Source of the DNA: JAHIQC01 sp964565645
Lineage (GTDB): Bacteria > Actinomycetota > Coriobacteriia > Anaerosomatales > JAHIQC01
DNA: 64,000 nucleotides
Assembly (NCBI GenBank): GCA_964565645.1
Contig: CAZMFQ010000002.1
Coordinates: 124,001-188,000 of the forward strand
Direction: 5' to 3'
In this document: positions 26,394-34,526 of the stretch, piece by piece
How positions within the stretch are numbered: the first letter of the stretch is position 1
Layout of the letters: each line of letters opens with the position of its first letter
Position numbers and translations under genes: made by a program
Notes under the pieces: generated by a model
What the model was told of the DNA's origin: nothing
The model's input: only the letters and a program-made list of their open reading frames with translations
Database searches by the model: none

Positions 26394-26846
26394 CTAGAAG
26401 AGGCTTCCTTGTCCGGACTCACCGGGAAGCGGGGCATCGCCCACATGGTCACGCGCGTCCATGGCCGCATTCGCGAGCATGTCGGCCTCCTTGTTCTCCT
26501 CGCGACGCACATGCCGGACGTCCACGCGCGCGAACGCGCGCATGAGCTCGCAGGCGCGTGCGTAGAGCGGCTTCATGTTCGGATGCTTGACCTTGTACAC
26601 GCCGTTGATCTGGCGCACGAGCAGTTCACTGTCAGCGTACACGGTCAGATGTGTGACGCCCTTACGCGCCGCGACCTCGAGACCCCACAGCAGGGCCTCA
26701 TACTCTGCGACGTTGTTCGTCACGACACCCAGGAACCGCCCGCCCGACGAGATGTGCCCGCCTGAGGGTGTCTCGAGCGCGAACCCGCAGCCCGCCGGGC
26801 CCGGGTTGCCGCGCGAGCCGCCGTCGGTGCGAAGGACGGCCTCCAC
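26394..26846 (-). CDS. rnhA: Ribonuclease HI family protein
   Basis: 150 residues. The RNase H fold with all acidic catalytic positions: TDGGSRGNPGPAG (Asp), TNNVAEYEALL (Glu), YADSELLVRQ (Asp) and EENKEADMLAN (Asp). It degrades RNA in RNA-DNA hybrids. It lacks the HBD domain and is of the compact archaeal/actinobacterial type. GTG 26846 lies 3 bp after the zinc-ribbon gene, in one operon with it. Confidence 0.92.
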   Translation of the reverse strand: MEAVLRTDGGSRGNPGPAGCGFALETPSGGHISSGGRFLGVVTNNVAEYEALLWGLEVAARKGVTHLTVYADSELLVRQINGVYKVKHPNMKPLYARACELMRAFARVDVRHVRREENKEADMLANAAMDARDHVGDAPLPGESGQGSLF

Positions 26847-26849
26847 CGA

Positions 26850-27578
26850 CTACTCCCCGTCCCCAACAGGCACCACGACGATCAGTCGACGACACTGGGG
26901 GCACGTCGCGATGTCCGGCCCCGACTTGAGCGCGGCGACCCGCTCGGCGGGCAGGTCCATACGGCATGCCGTACACATCGCGCCGTCGAGCCTGCCCACA
27001 CCCACTCCGGACTTGCTCGCCCGCAACGACTCGTAGGTCTCGAGGGTCTTGGCATCGACGATGCCAACCAGCTGGTCGCGGCGCTTCTTGAGCGCCTCGA
27101 TCTCGGCCATCATCTCCGAGCCCTTGGACTTGAACTGATCCGTGAGCGCGCTCTCCTTGGCAGCAAGCTGCCCGAGTGCCGCATCGACCTTCTCGACTTG
27201 GCCCCTGGCCTTCTCGACACGCTCCATGAGATCGATCTCTTCCATCTCGAGCTTGTCCTTGCGGCGCTTCAGCGCGTCCATCTCGCGCGTGATATGGACG
27301 ACTTCCTTGGGATTGGTCACGTCGCCGGACATGAGCTTGGCCTGCTCCTCGGCGATCTTGGTATCGAGCATCGAACACTCGTCCTCGTGCTTGGAGACGG
27401 CCTGACCGAGCCGGGAGACGAGCACCTCGGCCTTGGCGCGCAACTCGGTGACCTCGCGCGTCTTCTTGCGCGTCTCGAGGATCGAGCGCTTCTCGGGCAT
27501 CTCGTCGAGACGCTTCTCCGTGCGAAGGATCTCCAGATCGACGTCCTGCAGTTCGAGCAGCGCCTGCGTGCGCTCCAT
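26850..27578 (-). CDS. Coiled-coil zinc-ribbon protein (C4-type, DUF164-like)
   Basis: 242 residues from ATG 27578 (GGAGG 6 nt upstream). A long antiparallel coiled coil (about 1-180, rich in Glu, Lys and Leu heptads) is followed by a C4 zinc ribbon, CTACRMDLP ... CPQCRRLIV. The same architecture occurs widely in bacteria beside Nif3 and RNase H genes, as here. The biochemical role is not established to my knowledge; nucleic acid binding is possible. Confidence 0.88.
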   Translation of the reverse strand: MERTQALLELQDVDLEILRTEKRLDEMPEKRSILETRKKTREVTELRAKAEVLVSRLGQAVSKHEDECSMLDTKIAEEQAKLMSGDVTNPKEVVHITREMDALKRRKDKLEMEEIDLMERVEKARGQVEKVDAALGQLAAKESALTDQFKSKGSEMMAEIEALKKRRDQLVGIVDAKTLETYESLRASKSGVGVGRLDGAMCTACRMDLPAERVAALKSGPDIATCPQCRRLIVVVPVGDGE

Positions 27579-27586
27579 CGTGCCTC

Positions 27587-28699
27587 CTAGGGGGTCCACC
27601 AGCCGCGCGACGGGTCGTCCGCGACCACGAGCGAGCCGAGGCCCGCGATGTTCTCTACTGCCGAGGAAAGGACCGGCACCAGCGGCCATTCGGTGACATC
27701 GTGTCCGGCCTCGATGACGGCCAGTCCGGCCTCCACCGCCGCCAGGGCGTCATGATAGCGCACTTCCCCGGCCACCAGGACGTCGGCTCGGGCTGCCAGC
27801 GCATCGGCGATGAGCGATCCGCCTGAGCCTGTCGCTGTCGCGACGCGGGACACCGAGCGCTCCGCGTCTCCCCAGACCCGAGGCGTGCACCCCAGCCGAC
27901 CGGCGACCATCGCGGCGAGCACGGAGAGCTCCACGGTCTCGGGCAGCTCGCACAGGCGCCCCAGGCGTGCGGCGCCCCGGGCGACGCGGATCTCACTCAC
28001 GACCACGAGCGGCTCCTCGTAGGGATGTGCCTCGATGGCGGCGCTGGCGACGCTCGCACCGCGATCGGGTGGGCAGACGACCTCGATGCGCTCCTCGGGG
28101 ACCTCGGTGGCGAAACCCGCACCCGGATCGAAGCCGCCGGCGGCCACGGGAGATGCCCCCGGCAGCGGCTCGAAGCGCCCTTCACCCGCCGAGGAGTACG
28201 AGCAACCGCCGTACAGTCCGATACGTCCCGCACCGGCGTCGGTCATCGCCGCGCGGACGCGCTCGGCGGCCTCGGGCGGCACGTAGACGGTCACCAACGC
28301 CATCGTCTGCAGTGAGCGCTCGAGTGGCGCGCCCTGCCCGAGTCCGATGGCGGCAGGCAGAGAGTCGGCGCCGGCCGGGGCGCGGTCGAGGTTGGTGTGG
28401 CAGGCGATCAGCGCGACACCGCGCGCGAGGGCGAGCGACGCCGCGCTTCTCGGGCCGAACGCGCCGGCGGCATCCAGAAAGACGGGATGGTGCGTGACGA
28501 GCACGTTGCGACCCGAATCCGCCGCGCGCCCGATCGCCTCGCGCGTCGGGTCGAGCGATACGAGCACGCCGGTCACCTGCGCATCGGGATCGCCGACGGC
28601 CAGCCCGCAGTTGTCCCAGGGCTCGGCCCACTGGAACGGGAACGCCGCGTCCAGAGCCGTCACGATGTCGGCCACCTTCACGCCGGTGCGCTCACTCAT
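27587..28699 (-). CDS. Nif3-like dinuclear metal centre protein (YqfO/GTP cyclohydrolase I type 2 family)
   Basis: 370 residues. The metal ligands are in VTHHPVFLD, ACHTNLDRA and a C-terminal EAGHDVTEW. A central PII-like insertion (about 135-235: VTVYVPPEAAERVRAAM, GGCSYSSAGEGRF) is typical of the long YqfO form. Members bind two metal ions; the in vivo reaction is uncertain and the cyclohydrolase name is a database label. It overlaps the PHP gene by 4 bp and precedes the zinc-ribbon gene by 8 bp. Confidence 0.92.
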   Translation of the reverse strand: MSERTGVKVADIVTALDAAFPFQWAEPWDNCGLAVGDPDAQVTGVLVSLDPTREAIGRAADSGRNVLVTHHPVFLDAAGAFGPRSAASLALARGVALIACHTNLDRAPAGADSLPAAIGLGQGAPLERSLQTMALVTVYVPPEAAERVRAAMTDAGAGRIGLYGGCSYSSAGEGRFEPLPGASPVAAGGFDPGAGFATEVPEERIEVVCPPDRGASVASAAIEAHPYEEPLVVVSEIRVARGAARLGRLCELPETVELSVLAAMVAGRLGCTPRVWGDAERSVSRVATATGSGGSLIADALAARADVLVAGEVRYHDALAAVEAGLAVIEAGHDVTEWPLVPVLSSAVENIAGLGSLVVADDPSRGWWTP

Positions 28700-29517
28700 A
28701 GTTCCAGGTACCGCCTCTCGTGATCGGGCTGCGGGATCGCGACACGGGCGTAACCCGCTCTGAGCAGCGCGTCATACGCCGTCGGTATGTCGATGCCGAC
28801 CTCGGCTGGGGCATGGGCGTCGGATCCCACGGTCGCCGGGACCCCGGCGGCGGAGAAGACGCTCAGGAGCTCGTGGCCCGGATACAGCTCGGCGACGGGC
28901 TTTCGCAGCCCCGCCGTGCTCACCTCGATGGCGGCATCGCCTGCCAGGGCGGCCTTCGCCATCGCCCCGTAGGCTTCGAGCGGATGGATCGCAGGCCTGT
29001 GCCCGAACTTCTTGGGCAGGTCCGGATGCGCCATCACATCGAACAGACCGCTCGCCGCGGCCTCGCACCAGATCGCGATGTACTCAGCCCAGACGTCATC
29101 GACCCGCCGCGCGTCCCAGCCGCTCAGGTCGTTGGGATCGTCGAACGCCCAGGTCCCCAGGAAGTGCACCGAGCCGAGGAAGATCTCGGCGCCTGCTGAC
29201 CGTCCGCGCGCGATCGAAGCTGCCGCGTATACGGGATCGTCAGAGAGCCAGTCGACCTCGAGGCCGACGCCGATCTCGACGCCGGTGCCCGCATGCTCCT
29301 CGGCGAGTGAACGGACGACCGTGCAGTAGGTCTCGAGGTCGGCGTCGCAGATGGACAGGTGCCGGTCGGGGTCGAACGCGTCGGGCAACGGGGCGTGCTC
29401 GGTGAACACCATCGCCGCGACCCCGGCGTCACGCGCGGCCTCGACATAGGCGCGCGGCTCGCCCTTGGCGTGGTTGCAGAAGCCTGTGTGCACGTGGCAG
29501 TCGATCAGCTTGCGCAC
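28696..29517 (-). CDS. PHP-domain phosphatase, histidinol-phosphatase-like
   Basis: 273 residues from GTG 29517 (GGGAGGG about 10 nt upstream), starting MRKLIDCHVHTGFCNHAKG. The PHP metal ligands are present: HVHT, FTEHAP, GLEVDW, SVHFLGTWAFDDP, and C-terminal TVGSDAHAP. This matches HisK/HisJ-type histidinol-phosphate phosphatases, but no his genes are near, so another phosphoester substrate is possible. It overlaps the mnmA stop by 13 bp. Confidence 0.85.
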   Translation of the reverse strand: MRKLIDCHVHTGFCNHAKGEPRAYVEAARDAGVAAMVFTEHAPLPDAFDPDRHLSICDADLETYCTVVRSLAEEHAGTGVEIGVGLEVDWLSDDPVYAAASIARGRSAGAEIFLGSVHFLGTWAFDDPNDLSGWDARRVDDVWAEYIAIWCEAAASGLFDVMAHPDLPKKFGHRPAIHPLEAYGAMAKAALAGDAAIEVSTAGLRKPVAELYPGHELLSVFSAAGVPATVGSDAHAPAEVGIDIPTAYDALLRAGYARVAIPQPDHERRYLEL

Positions 29518-30566
29518 TCGATGGTCCCTCCCCCAAGCACCCGGTCGTGTTCGTAGCATACGACAGACTGCCCCGGTGCGACGCCGGAAAGCGGCTCATC
29601 GAACAGCACTTCGAGGCGCCCGTCGGCGTACCGGGCGACCGCAGGCGCACGGTGCATGCGATAGCGGGTCATGGCCTCGACACGTCGCTCGCCTTCGCCG
29701 GCTCGCCACAGCGTCGCGGACGCCTCCACGCGCCGCGCCTGCAGCGCGCCGATGCCGCCGACCACCACGCGGTTGGCGGGCGCGTCGAGTGCGACCACAT
29801 AGAGCGGCTCGGCGGCCGCGATCCCGAGGCCCTTGCGCTGGCCGACGGTGTAGTACGCCAGACCCCGATGCCTGCCGAGGACCGTGCCCCCGGCATCGAC
29901 GATCTCGCCGGGGACGACGGCCTGGGGACACCGGGCGGCGACCACCGCGACATGCTCCCCGGCGGGCGCGAAGCAGGTCTCCTGGCTCTCGGAACGCTCC
30001 GCGCTCGGAAGACCGAGGCGTGCGGCGATATCGCGGACCTCACGCTTGGTGAGCTCACCGAGCGGGAACAGGGTGCGATCGAGGACTTCCGGCGAGAGCG
30101 CATACAGGAAGTACGACTGGTCCTTGGTCTCGTCGACGCCGGTGGCGAGCCACGGCGCGCTGCTCTCGTCGCGCACGATTCGCGCGTAGTGGCCCGTCGC
30201 GACCATGTCCGCGCCTGCGGCGAGCGAACGCGCGAGCAGGTCGCCGAACTTCACGCGGTCGTTGCAGCGGGCGCAGGGGTTGGGTGTCCGGCCTGCCGCG
30301 TACTCCTGCGCGAAGGGTGTGACGACCTCGCGCTCGAAGACCTCGCGGAAGTCCCAGGTGTAGTGGGCGATCCCCAGCGCGTCGCACACGCGACGCGCGG
30401 AGCGCACGGCGTCCGTGCCGCAGCACTCGCCCTCGGCCTCACCCGCCGGAAGCAGCTGCATGGTGATGCCGGTGACCTCGTAACCCGCCTCAAGGAGCAA
30501 CGCGGCCGCTACGGAGGAGTCCACTCCCCCGCTCATGCCCACGAACACGCGGGCGGCGGCCGTCAC
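29505..30566 (-). CDS. mnmA: tRNA-specific 2-thiouridylase MnmA
   Basis: 353 residues. It inserts sulfur at position 2 of wobble uridine in tRNA-Glu, -Gln and -Lys. The PP-loop GMSGGVDSSVAA opens the protein; the catalytic Cys lies in NPCARCN and the second in ESQETCFAP; the C-terminal beta barrels follow. The GTG start overlaps the iscU stop (GTGA). The operon order Rrf2 regulator-iscS-iscU-mnmA supplies the sulfur donor for this reaction. Confidence 0.96.
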   Translation of the reverse strand: MTAAARVFVGMSGGVDSSVAAALLLEAGYEVTGITMQLLPAGEAEGECCGTDAVRSARRVCDALGIAHYTWDFREVFEREVVTPFAQEYAAGRTPNPCARCNDRVKFGDLLARSLAAGADMVATGHYARIVRDESSAPWLATGVDETKDQSYFLYALSPEVLDRTLFPLGELTKREVRDIAARLGLPSAERSESQETCFAPAGEHVAVVAARCPQAVVPGEIVDAGGTVLGRHRGLAYYTVGQRKGLGIAAAEPLYVVALDAPANRVVVGGIGALQARRVEASATLWRAGEGERRVEAMTRYRMHRAPAVARYADGRLEVLFDEPLSGVAPGQSVVCYEHDRVLGGGTIECAS

Positions 30567-31030
30567 AGTTCGCAGGCCTCGTCGTGGTCGTGGTCGTCCT
30601 CGTCGGCATGCGGATCGAAGTTCGGGTCGGCCGACTTGACCTCGCCGGCGATCGGCTCCCGCCCGTGCTTGACGAGGTAGTCGTCGACCGCGACCTTGAG
30701 GCCGTCGGTAGCGAGCACGCTGCAGTGCATCTTTGCGGGCGGCAGTCCGCCGAGCTCATCGGCGACCTGCTTCTTGGTGATCGCGACGGCCTCTTCGAGC
30801 GACATGCCGCGCGCCATCTCCGTGACGATCGAGCTCGTGGCGATCGCGGCGCCGCAACCGAGGGTCTGGAACTTGATGTCCTCGATCTTGTCGTCGTCGA
30901 TCTTGAGGGTGATCTTCATGATGTCGCCGCATACCGGGTTGCCGACCTCGCCGACCCCGTCGGCGTCCTCGATGACGCCCACGTTGCGCGGGTTGTTGAA
31001 ATGGTCCATGACCTTGTCGCTGTAGAGCAC
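30563..31030 (-). CDS. iscU: Iron-sulfur cluster assembly scaffold IscU/NifU
   Basis: 155 residues. The three cluster-ligating Cys are in NPVCGDIM, LGCGAAIATSS and MHCSVLATDG, and the KxxAD-type partner region is present. The C-terminus carries an extra His/Asp-rich tail (DPHADEDDHDHDEACEL) not needed for the scaffold fold, possibly a metal-binding extension. The NifU-type single-domain form accompanies iscS. Confidence 0.93.
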   Translation of the reverse strand: MLYSDKVMDHFNNPRNVGVIEDADGVGEVGNPVCGDIMKITLKIDDDKIEDIKFQTLGCGAAIATSSIVTEMARGMSLEEAVAITKKQVADELGGLPPAKMHCSVLATDGLKVAVDDYLVKHGREPIAGEVKSADPNFDPHADEDDHDHDEACEL

Positions 31031-31097
31031 CGCTCTCTCCGTTCCGTCCTGCGGCCGGGGCCGCGAAATCCATCGGGGTCGGACGTTTCCCTGCTAC

Positions 31098-32297
31098 CTA
31101 CTTCGCCGAGGAACCGAACATCTTCGCGTACACCGGTGACATCGAGCGGAGCCGCTCGACGATCGGCGGCAGGACCTCGAGGAAGTAGTCGACGTCCTCC
31201 TCGGTGGTGAACCTCCCCATCGAGACGCGCAGCGAACCGTGGGCGATCTCGGGCGGACAACCGATCGAGAGCAGCACGTGGCTCGGCTCGAGCGAACCCG
31301 ACGAGCACGCGGAGCCGGTCGAGACCGCGATGCCCTGGTTGTCGAGCTGCAGGAGCATCGCTTCGCCCTCGACACCCTTGATGAGCAGTGAGGCGATGTT
31401 GGGCATCCGGTACGCCGGATCGACGTCGGTGGACTGCTCGGTGTTCTCGAGACGCGCTATCACACCGCTCGTGAGCTTCTCGCGAAGCGCCGCAAGGCGC
31501 GGCCCTTCCTCGGCCTGGTCCTCAAGCATGATCTCGAGAGCCTTGGCGAAGCCCACGACCCCGGGCACGTTCTGGGTGCCCGAGCGCTTCTTGGACTCCT
31601 GCCCTCCGCCGAGCAACTGCGGCTCGAACGGGGTGCCGCGCTTGAGGTACAGCGCCCCGACACCCTTGGGCCCGTAGATCTTGTGTCCGGAGAACGACGC
31701 CGCATCCACACCCAGCTCCTCGACATCGAACGGGATCTTGCCGAGCGTCTGCGCCGCGTCGGTGTGAAAGAGCGCTCCGCGCTCGTGGGCCGCGGCAGCA
31801 AGCTCCTTGATCGGCTGGATGGTGCCGATCTCGTTGTTGCCGTGCATGATCGAGACGAGCACCGTGTCGTCGTGAAGCGCCGCGGCGAGATCCTCGACGT
31901 GGATGATCCCGTCCTCGCGCGGAGCAAGGTAGGTGACCTCGTACCCGCGCTTCTCGAGCAGGTGCGCCGGCTCGAGGATGGCGTGGTGCTCGAACTTCGA
32001 GACGATCACGTGTCCGCCCTGAGGCGACTTGCGTGCCGTGATGCCGAGGAGCGCGTCGTTGTCCGCCTCGGTACCGCATCCGGTGAACACGATCTCGTTG
32101 GGGTGCGTCGCGCCGATGTTGGCCGCGAAGCTCTCACGAGCGGCCTCCAGCGCGCGATATGCATCACGGCCGAGGGCGTACAAGGAGTTGGGGTTGCCAT
32201 AGCCTTCCGTGAAGTACGGAAGCATCACGTCGAGCACGCGCTGGTCGACCGGTGTGGTCGCTGCGTAGTCGAAGTAGATTCGGCGGGGGGTGTCCAT
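31098..32297 (-). CDS. iscS: Cysteine desulfurase IscS/NifS
   Basis: 399 residues from ATG 32297 (AAGGA 8 nt upstream). PLP enzyme that moves sulfur from cysteine to IscU and to the thiolation enzymes. It shows FDYAATTPVD at the N-terminus, the PLP Lys in FSGHKIYGPKG, and the persulfide Cys loop SACSSGSLEPSHVL. In-frame codons upstream of 32297 overlap the Rrf2 gene and are not conserved. Confidence 0.96.
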   Translation of the reverse strand: MDTPRRIYFDYAATTPVDQRVLDVMLPYFTEGYGNPNSLYALGRDAYRALEAARESFAANIGATHPNEIVFTGCGTEADNDALLGITARKSPQGGHVIVSKFEHHAILEPAHLLEKRGYEVTYLAPREDGIIHVEDLAAALHDDTVLVSIMHGNNEIGTIQPIKELAAAAHERGALFHTDAAQTLGKIPFDVEELGVDAASFSGHKIYGPKGVGALYLKRGTPFEPQLLGGGQESKKRSGTQNVPGVVGFAKALEIMLEDQAEEGPRLAALREKLTSGVIARLENTEQSTDVDPAYRMPNIASLLIKGVEGEAMLLQLDNQGIAVSTGSACSSGSLEPSHVLLSIGCPPEIAHGSLRVSMGRFTTEEDVDYFLEVLPPIVERLRSMSPVYAKMFGSSAK

Positions 32298-32314
32298 GGT
32301 CGTGTCCTTCCGGT

Positions 32315-32749
32315 CTATCCTGCGTGAAGCGAGTCGATTGCGTCCTGCGCGGTCACGAGCTCGGCAAGCGTGGCCGACTCGAAGACCTCCCTCAGAGCGC
32401 TCGTGGCGCGATTCCACACAGCGGATGCCGCGCACGCGCCGCCCCGACCACAGGTCTGGCCGCGATCGCCTTCGCACACGGTGGCTACGAGCGGCCCTTC
32501 GAGCGCCTCAACGATCTCGAGGACGTTGATCTGGTCGGGAGTTCGGGCAAGCGCGAATCCGCCACGGGCACCGCGAACCGCGTTCACGAGCCCCGCCTTT
32601 CGAAGCCCCACGAACAGCTGCTCGAGGAACTTGGCAGGAATCTGCTGCTGCTCCGAGATCTCGCGAGCGCTAACAGGGCCATCCTCGGAAGAGGAAGCCA
32701 GGTAGATCATGGCGAGGAGCCCGTATTCGCTCTTGGCTGTGAGCCGCAT
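32315..32749 (-). CDS. Rrf2-family regulator (IscR-like)
   Basis: 144 residues. The winged helix starts MRLTAKSEYGLLAMIYLA, with recognition helix near QQQIPAKFLEQLF, and the three Cys that ligate a [2Fe-2S] cluster in IscR-like members lie in CEGDRGQTCGRGGAC. It is the first gene of the Fe-S operon and probably represses it according to cluster status. Confidence 0.92.
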   Translation of the reverse strand: MRLTAKSEYGLLAMIYLASSSEDGPVSAREISEQQQIPAKFLEQLFVGLRKAGLVNAVRGARGGFALARTPDQINVLEIVEALEGPLVATVCEGDRGQTCGRGGACAASAVWNRATSALREVFESATLAELVTAQDAIDSLHAG

Positions 32750-32771
32750 GCTTCGATCGCACCCAATCCTG

Positions 32772-32808
32772 ACTGAAACAGTAGTATTTGGTTACGATAT
32801 GCCCGCAA
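32772..32808 (-). promoter_or_regulatory. Promoter and candidate Rrf2 operator of the Fe-S operon
   Basis: Minus-strand -35 TTGCGG (32803-32808), 16-bp spacer, -10 TACTAC (32781-32786). A dyad ACTG-AAA-CAGT (32772-32782) overlaps the start-point side of the -10 box, a plausible autoregulatory site. Confidence 0.5.
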
Positions 32809-32921
32809 AGGCGGTGAGTCAAGCGGTTGTGGTGGTCCACTACATGTGGGATGCCGGGGTCCGGATACCAATGGGACAAGCCTGCGGCGACGGAGCACCT
32901 GAGACAATGGCATACACCGCT

Positions 32922-33170
32922 TCACTCTGTGGGCCGCCCACGACCCATCCATATGGACCACGTGTATGCCGCACACACCACAGTCGTGATGAAAGCAGGC
33001 AGGGTGCGAATCGAGGGAAGGAGCAGCATCCCGAGCGTCATCACTACCGTGGAGGACGACCCCCACAGAAGGTATCTGTCCGGTTCTCGAATGAAGACGC
33101 CGACGAGTGCGCAGACGAGCCAGAACAAACCTAGGGTCGCGGCGATCTCCGCACCACTGAGGGCAGTCAC
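32922..33170 (-). CDS. Small three-helix membrane protein, unknown
   Basis: 82 residues from GTG 33170 (TTG 33173 is equally possible; TGGAG lies 5-8 nt upstream). Three hydrophobic segments (EIAATLGLFWLVCALVGVF, VVMTLGMLLLPS, FITTVVCAAYTWSIW) are separated by short charged loops. The frame upstream of 33173 is long but lacks any hydrophobic or conserved pattern. It lies at the edge of the RHS island; a role as an accessory or immunity-like protein is only suggested by position. Confidence 0.55.
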   Translation of the reverse strand: MTALSGAEIAATLGLFWLVCALVGVFIREPDRYLLWGSSSTVVMTLGMLLLPSIRTLPAFITTVVCAAYTWSIWMGRGRPTE

Positions 33171-33322
33171 CAAGCATACTCCAGCATCATGGGATCCATC
33201 CAAAACAGCCGTGCGTTGCTCTTGACACAATGGACCACTAAGGCGCCCAACTCCAATCGGGAAACGACGATCACAGTCTGCCGTCGGCGAGAATGCTGGT
33301 ATCCGACGGCGCCCAACGCCAG

Positions 33323-33655
33323 CTACGGTCGCTTGAGGGGCACACTTTCCGACCAACCGCGTGCCGACCTCATGCGGCAGCGGGGCAGCTGCAGAAGTGC
33401 AAAGACGACAAGGAACACGGCGAACCCGACCAAGTAGCGGGTAGACACCGCGAAGTGAGTCGCCTTGCTTCCCGCCACGTAGACGTCCGTCGCCACCAAT
33501 GTGAAAAGGGGTACGCAAGCAGCCACGAGCCCCGCAAGTAGCATTCGGGGGAATCGGGGGTCGTATTCCACGAGGCTCGCACGCCATGTGAATGCGACGA
33601 GAGTCACGGCTCCGCCGACGCCAACAAGAATCTGAATCACGTATGCGGCCGTCAT
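33323..33655 (-). CDS. Three-helix membrane protein, unknown
   Basis: 110 residues from ATG 33655 (GGGGGAG upstream). Hydrophobic segments at about 5-25, 38-58 and 72-90 (YVIQILVGVGGAVTLVAF, MLLAGLVAACVPLFTLVA, LVGFAVFLVVFALLQL). It lies between the lipoprotein gene and the smaller membrane protein in the RHS island and is not recognised. Confidence 0.6.
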   Translation of the reverse strand: MTAAYVIQILVGVGGAVTLVAFTWRASLVEYDPRFPRMLLAGLVAACVPLFTLVATDVYVAGSKATHFAVSTRYLVGFAVFLVVFALLQLPRCRMRSARGWSESVPLKRP

Positions 33656-33710
33656 GTCTCCCCCTAGAGCCTCTCGTGACTACGACGCATAGCGTCACAT
33701 CGGCGACGCG

Positions 33711-34526
33711 TCACCGTGCCTCGGCTGGCGCCCCGACGGTCAACTCGCTGATCCACCATACGCCATCGATCTGGCGGAAGGATGCCTTCGCATCGAGTCC
33801 ATCGCCATAGGCACCGTCCAGGTTCAGTTCTCTGGCGGTTGTCACGCCTTCGGGTGTAGTGACTTCCGTGTCGGCCTGACAGAAGAGCACAACGAATGAT
33901 GTGCAGCTGCTGCCACCCAACCTGTCGGGACTCGCGAGGATCACCCTGAAGGCAACGACATCTTCGTCCCCAACCCAAAGAGCGCTCATCCCGCCATCAA
34001 TCCAACCCGAGCACTCTCCCTGTCCTCCTTCCAGGTCGATCCAGGGCGAGTCCGATGTCTGTCGCGGAGTCGGCAGGTACAACGAGTCCAGGCTCGAGAC
34101 TGCAACCTCCGCCGCAAGCGGAACCTGCGCCGGCGGTGATGCAATCAGTGAGGACGCCGAGGCTGGTTCGGCCCGGACAAGCCGAGCCCTGTTGCCAGAA
34201 ACATCCAAGACAACGGAGAGTGGATTCGCATCGACTGGTACGGTGCCCCACGCACCGCCGACTTCCACCACATGATAGACGGGAAGCTCGCCGAGACGAT
34301 CTGGGACCTCGAGGGTGGCCCGACTTGCGCTCCTTTGCAGCATGGCGCTAGCCACCAACGTTTGTGTGCCATCAGAGGGCAACACCAATGGGCGCCCATC
34401 ACAATCAATCCATGCGGCTGATTCCGAAGGGCTCTGACGGCCGCACGAGGACGTCATCAAAAGTGCGCCGAACAGCGTGGCAATCAACAACGCTCGCGTG
34501 CTCGAATTCACCCGAACCCCCATCAT
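33711..34526 (-). CDS. Lipoprotein coupled to RHS tip A
   Basis: 271 residues. The N-terminus LLIATLFGALLMTSSCGR is a lipoprotein signal with a lipobox (MTSSC). The mature part is beta-rich without recognised motifs. Its ATG 34526 overlaps the stop of the upstream RHS tip (ATGATG), so it is translated together with it; a GTG 15 nt inside (after GGGGG) is an alternative start. Position and coupling suggest an immunity or partner protein of that tip; this is inference. Confidence 0.65.
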   Translation of the reverse strand: MMGVRVNSSTRALLIATLFGALLMTSSCGRQSPSESAAWIDCDGRPLVLPSDGTQTLVASAMLQRSASRATLEVPDRLGELPVYHVVEVGGAWGTVPVDANPLSVVLDVSGNRARLVRAEPASASSLIASPPAQVPLAAEVAVSSLDSLYLPTPRQTSDSPWIDLEGGQGECSGWIDGGMSALWVGDEDVVAFRVILASPDRLGGSSCTSFVVLFCQADTEVTTPEGVTTARELNLDGAYGDGLDAKASFRQIDGVWWISELTVGAPAEAR

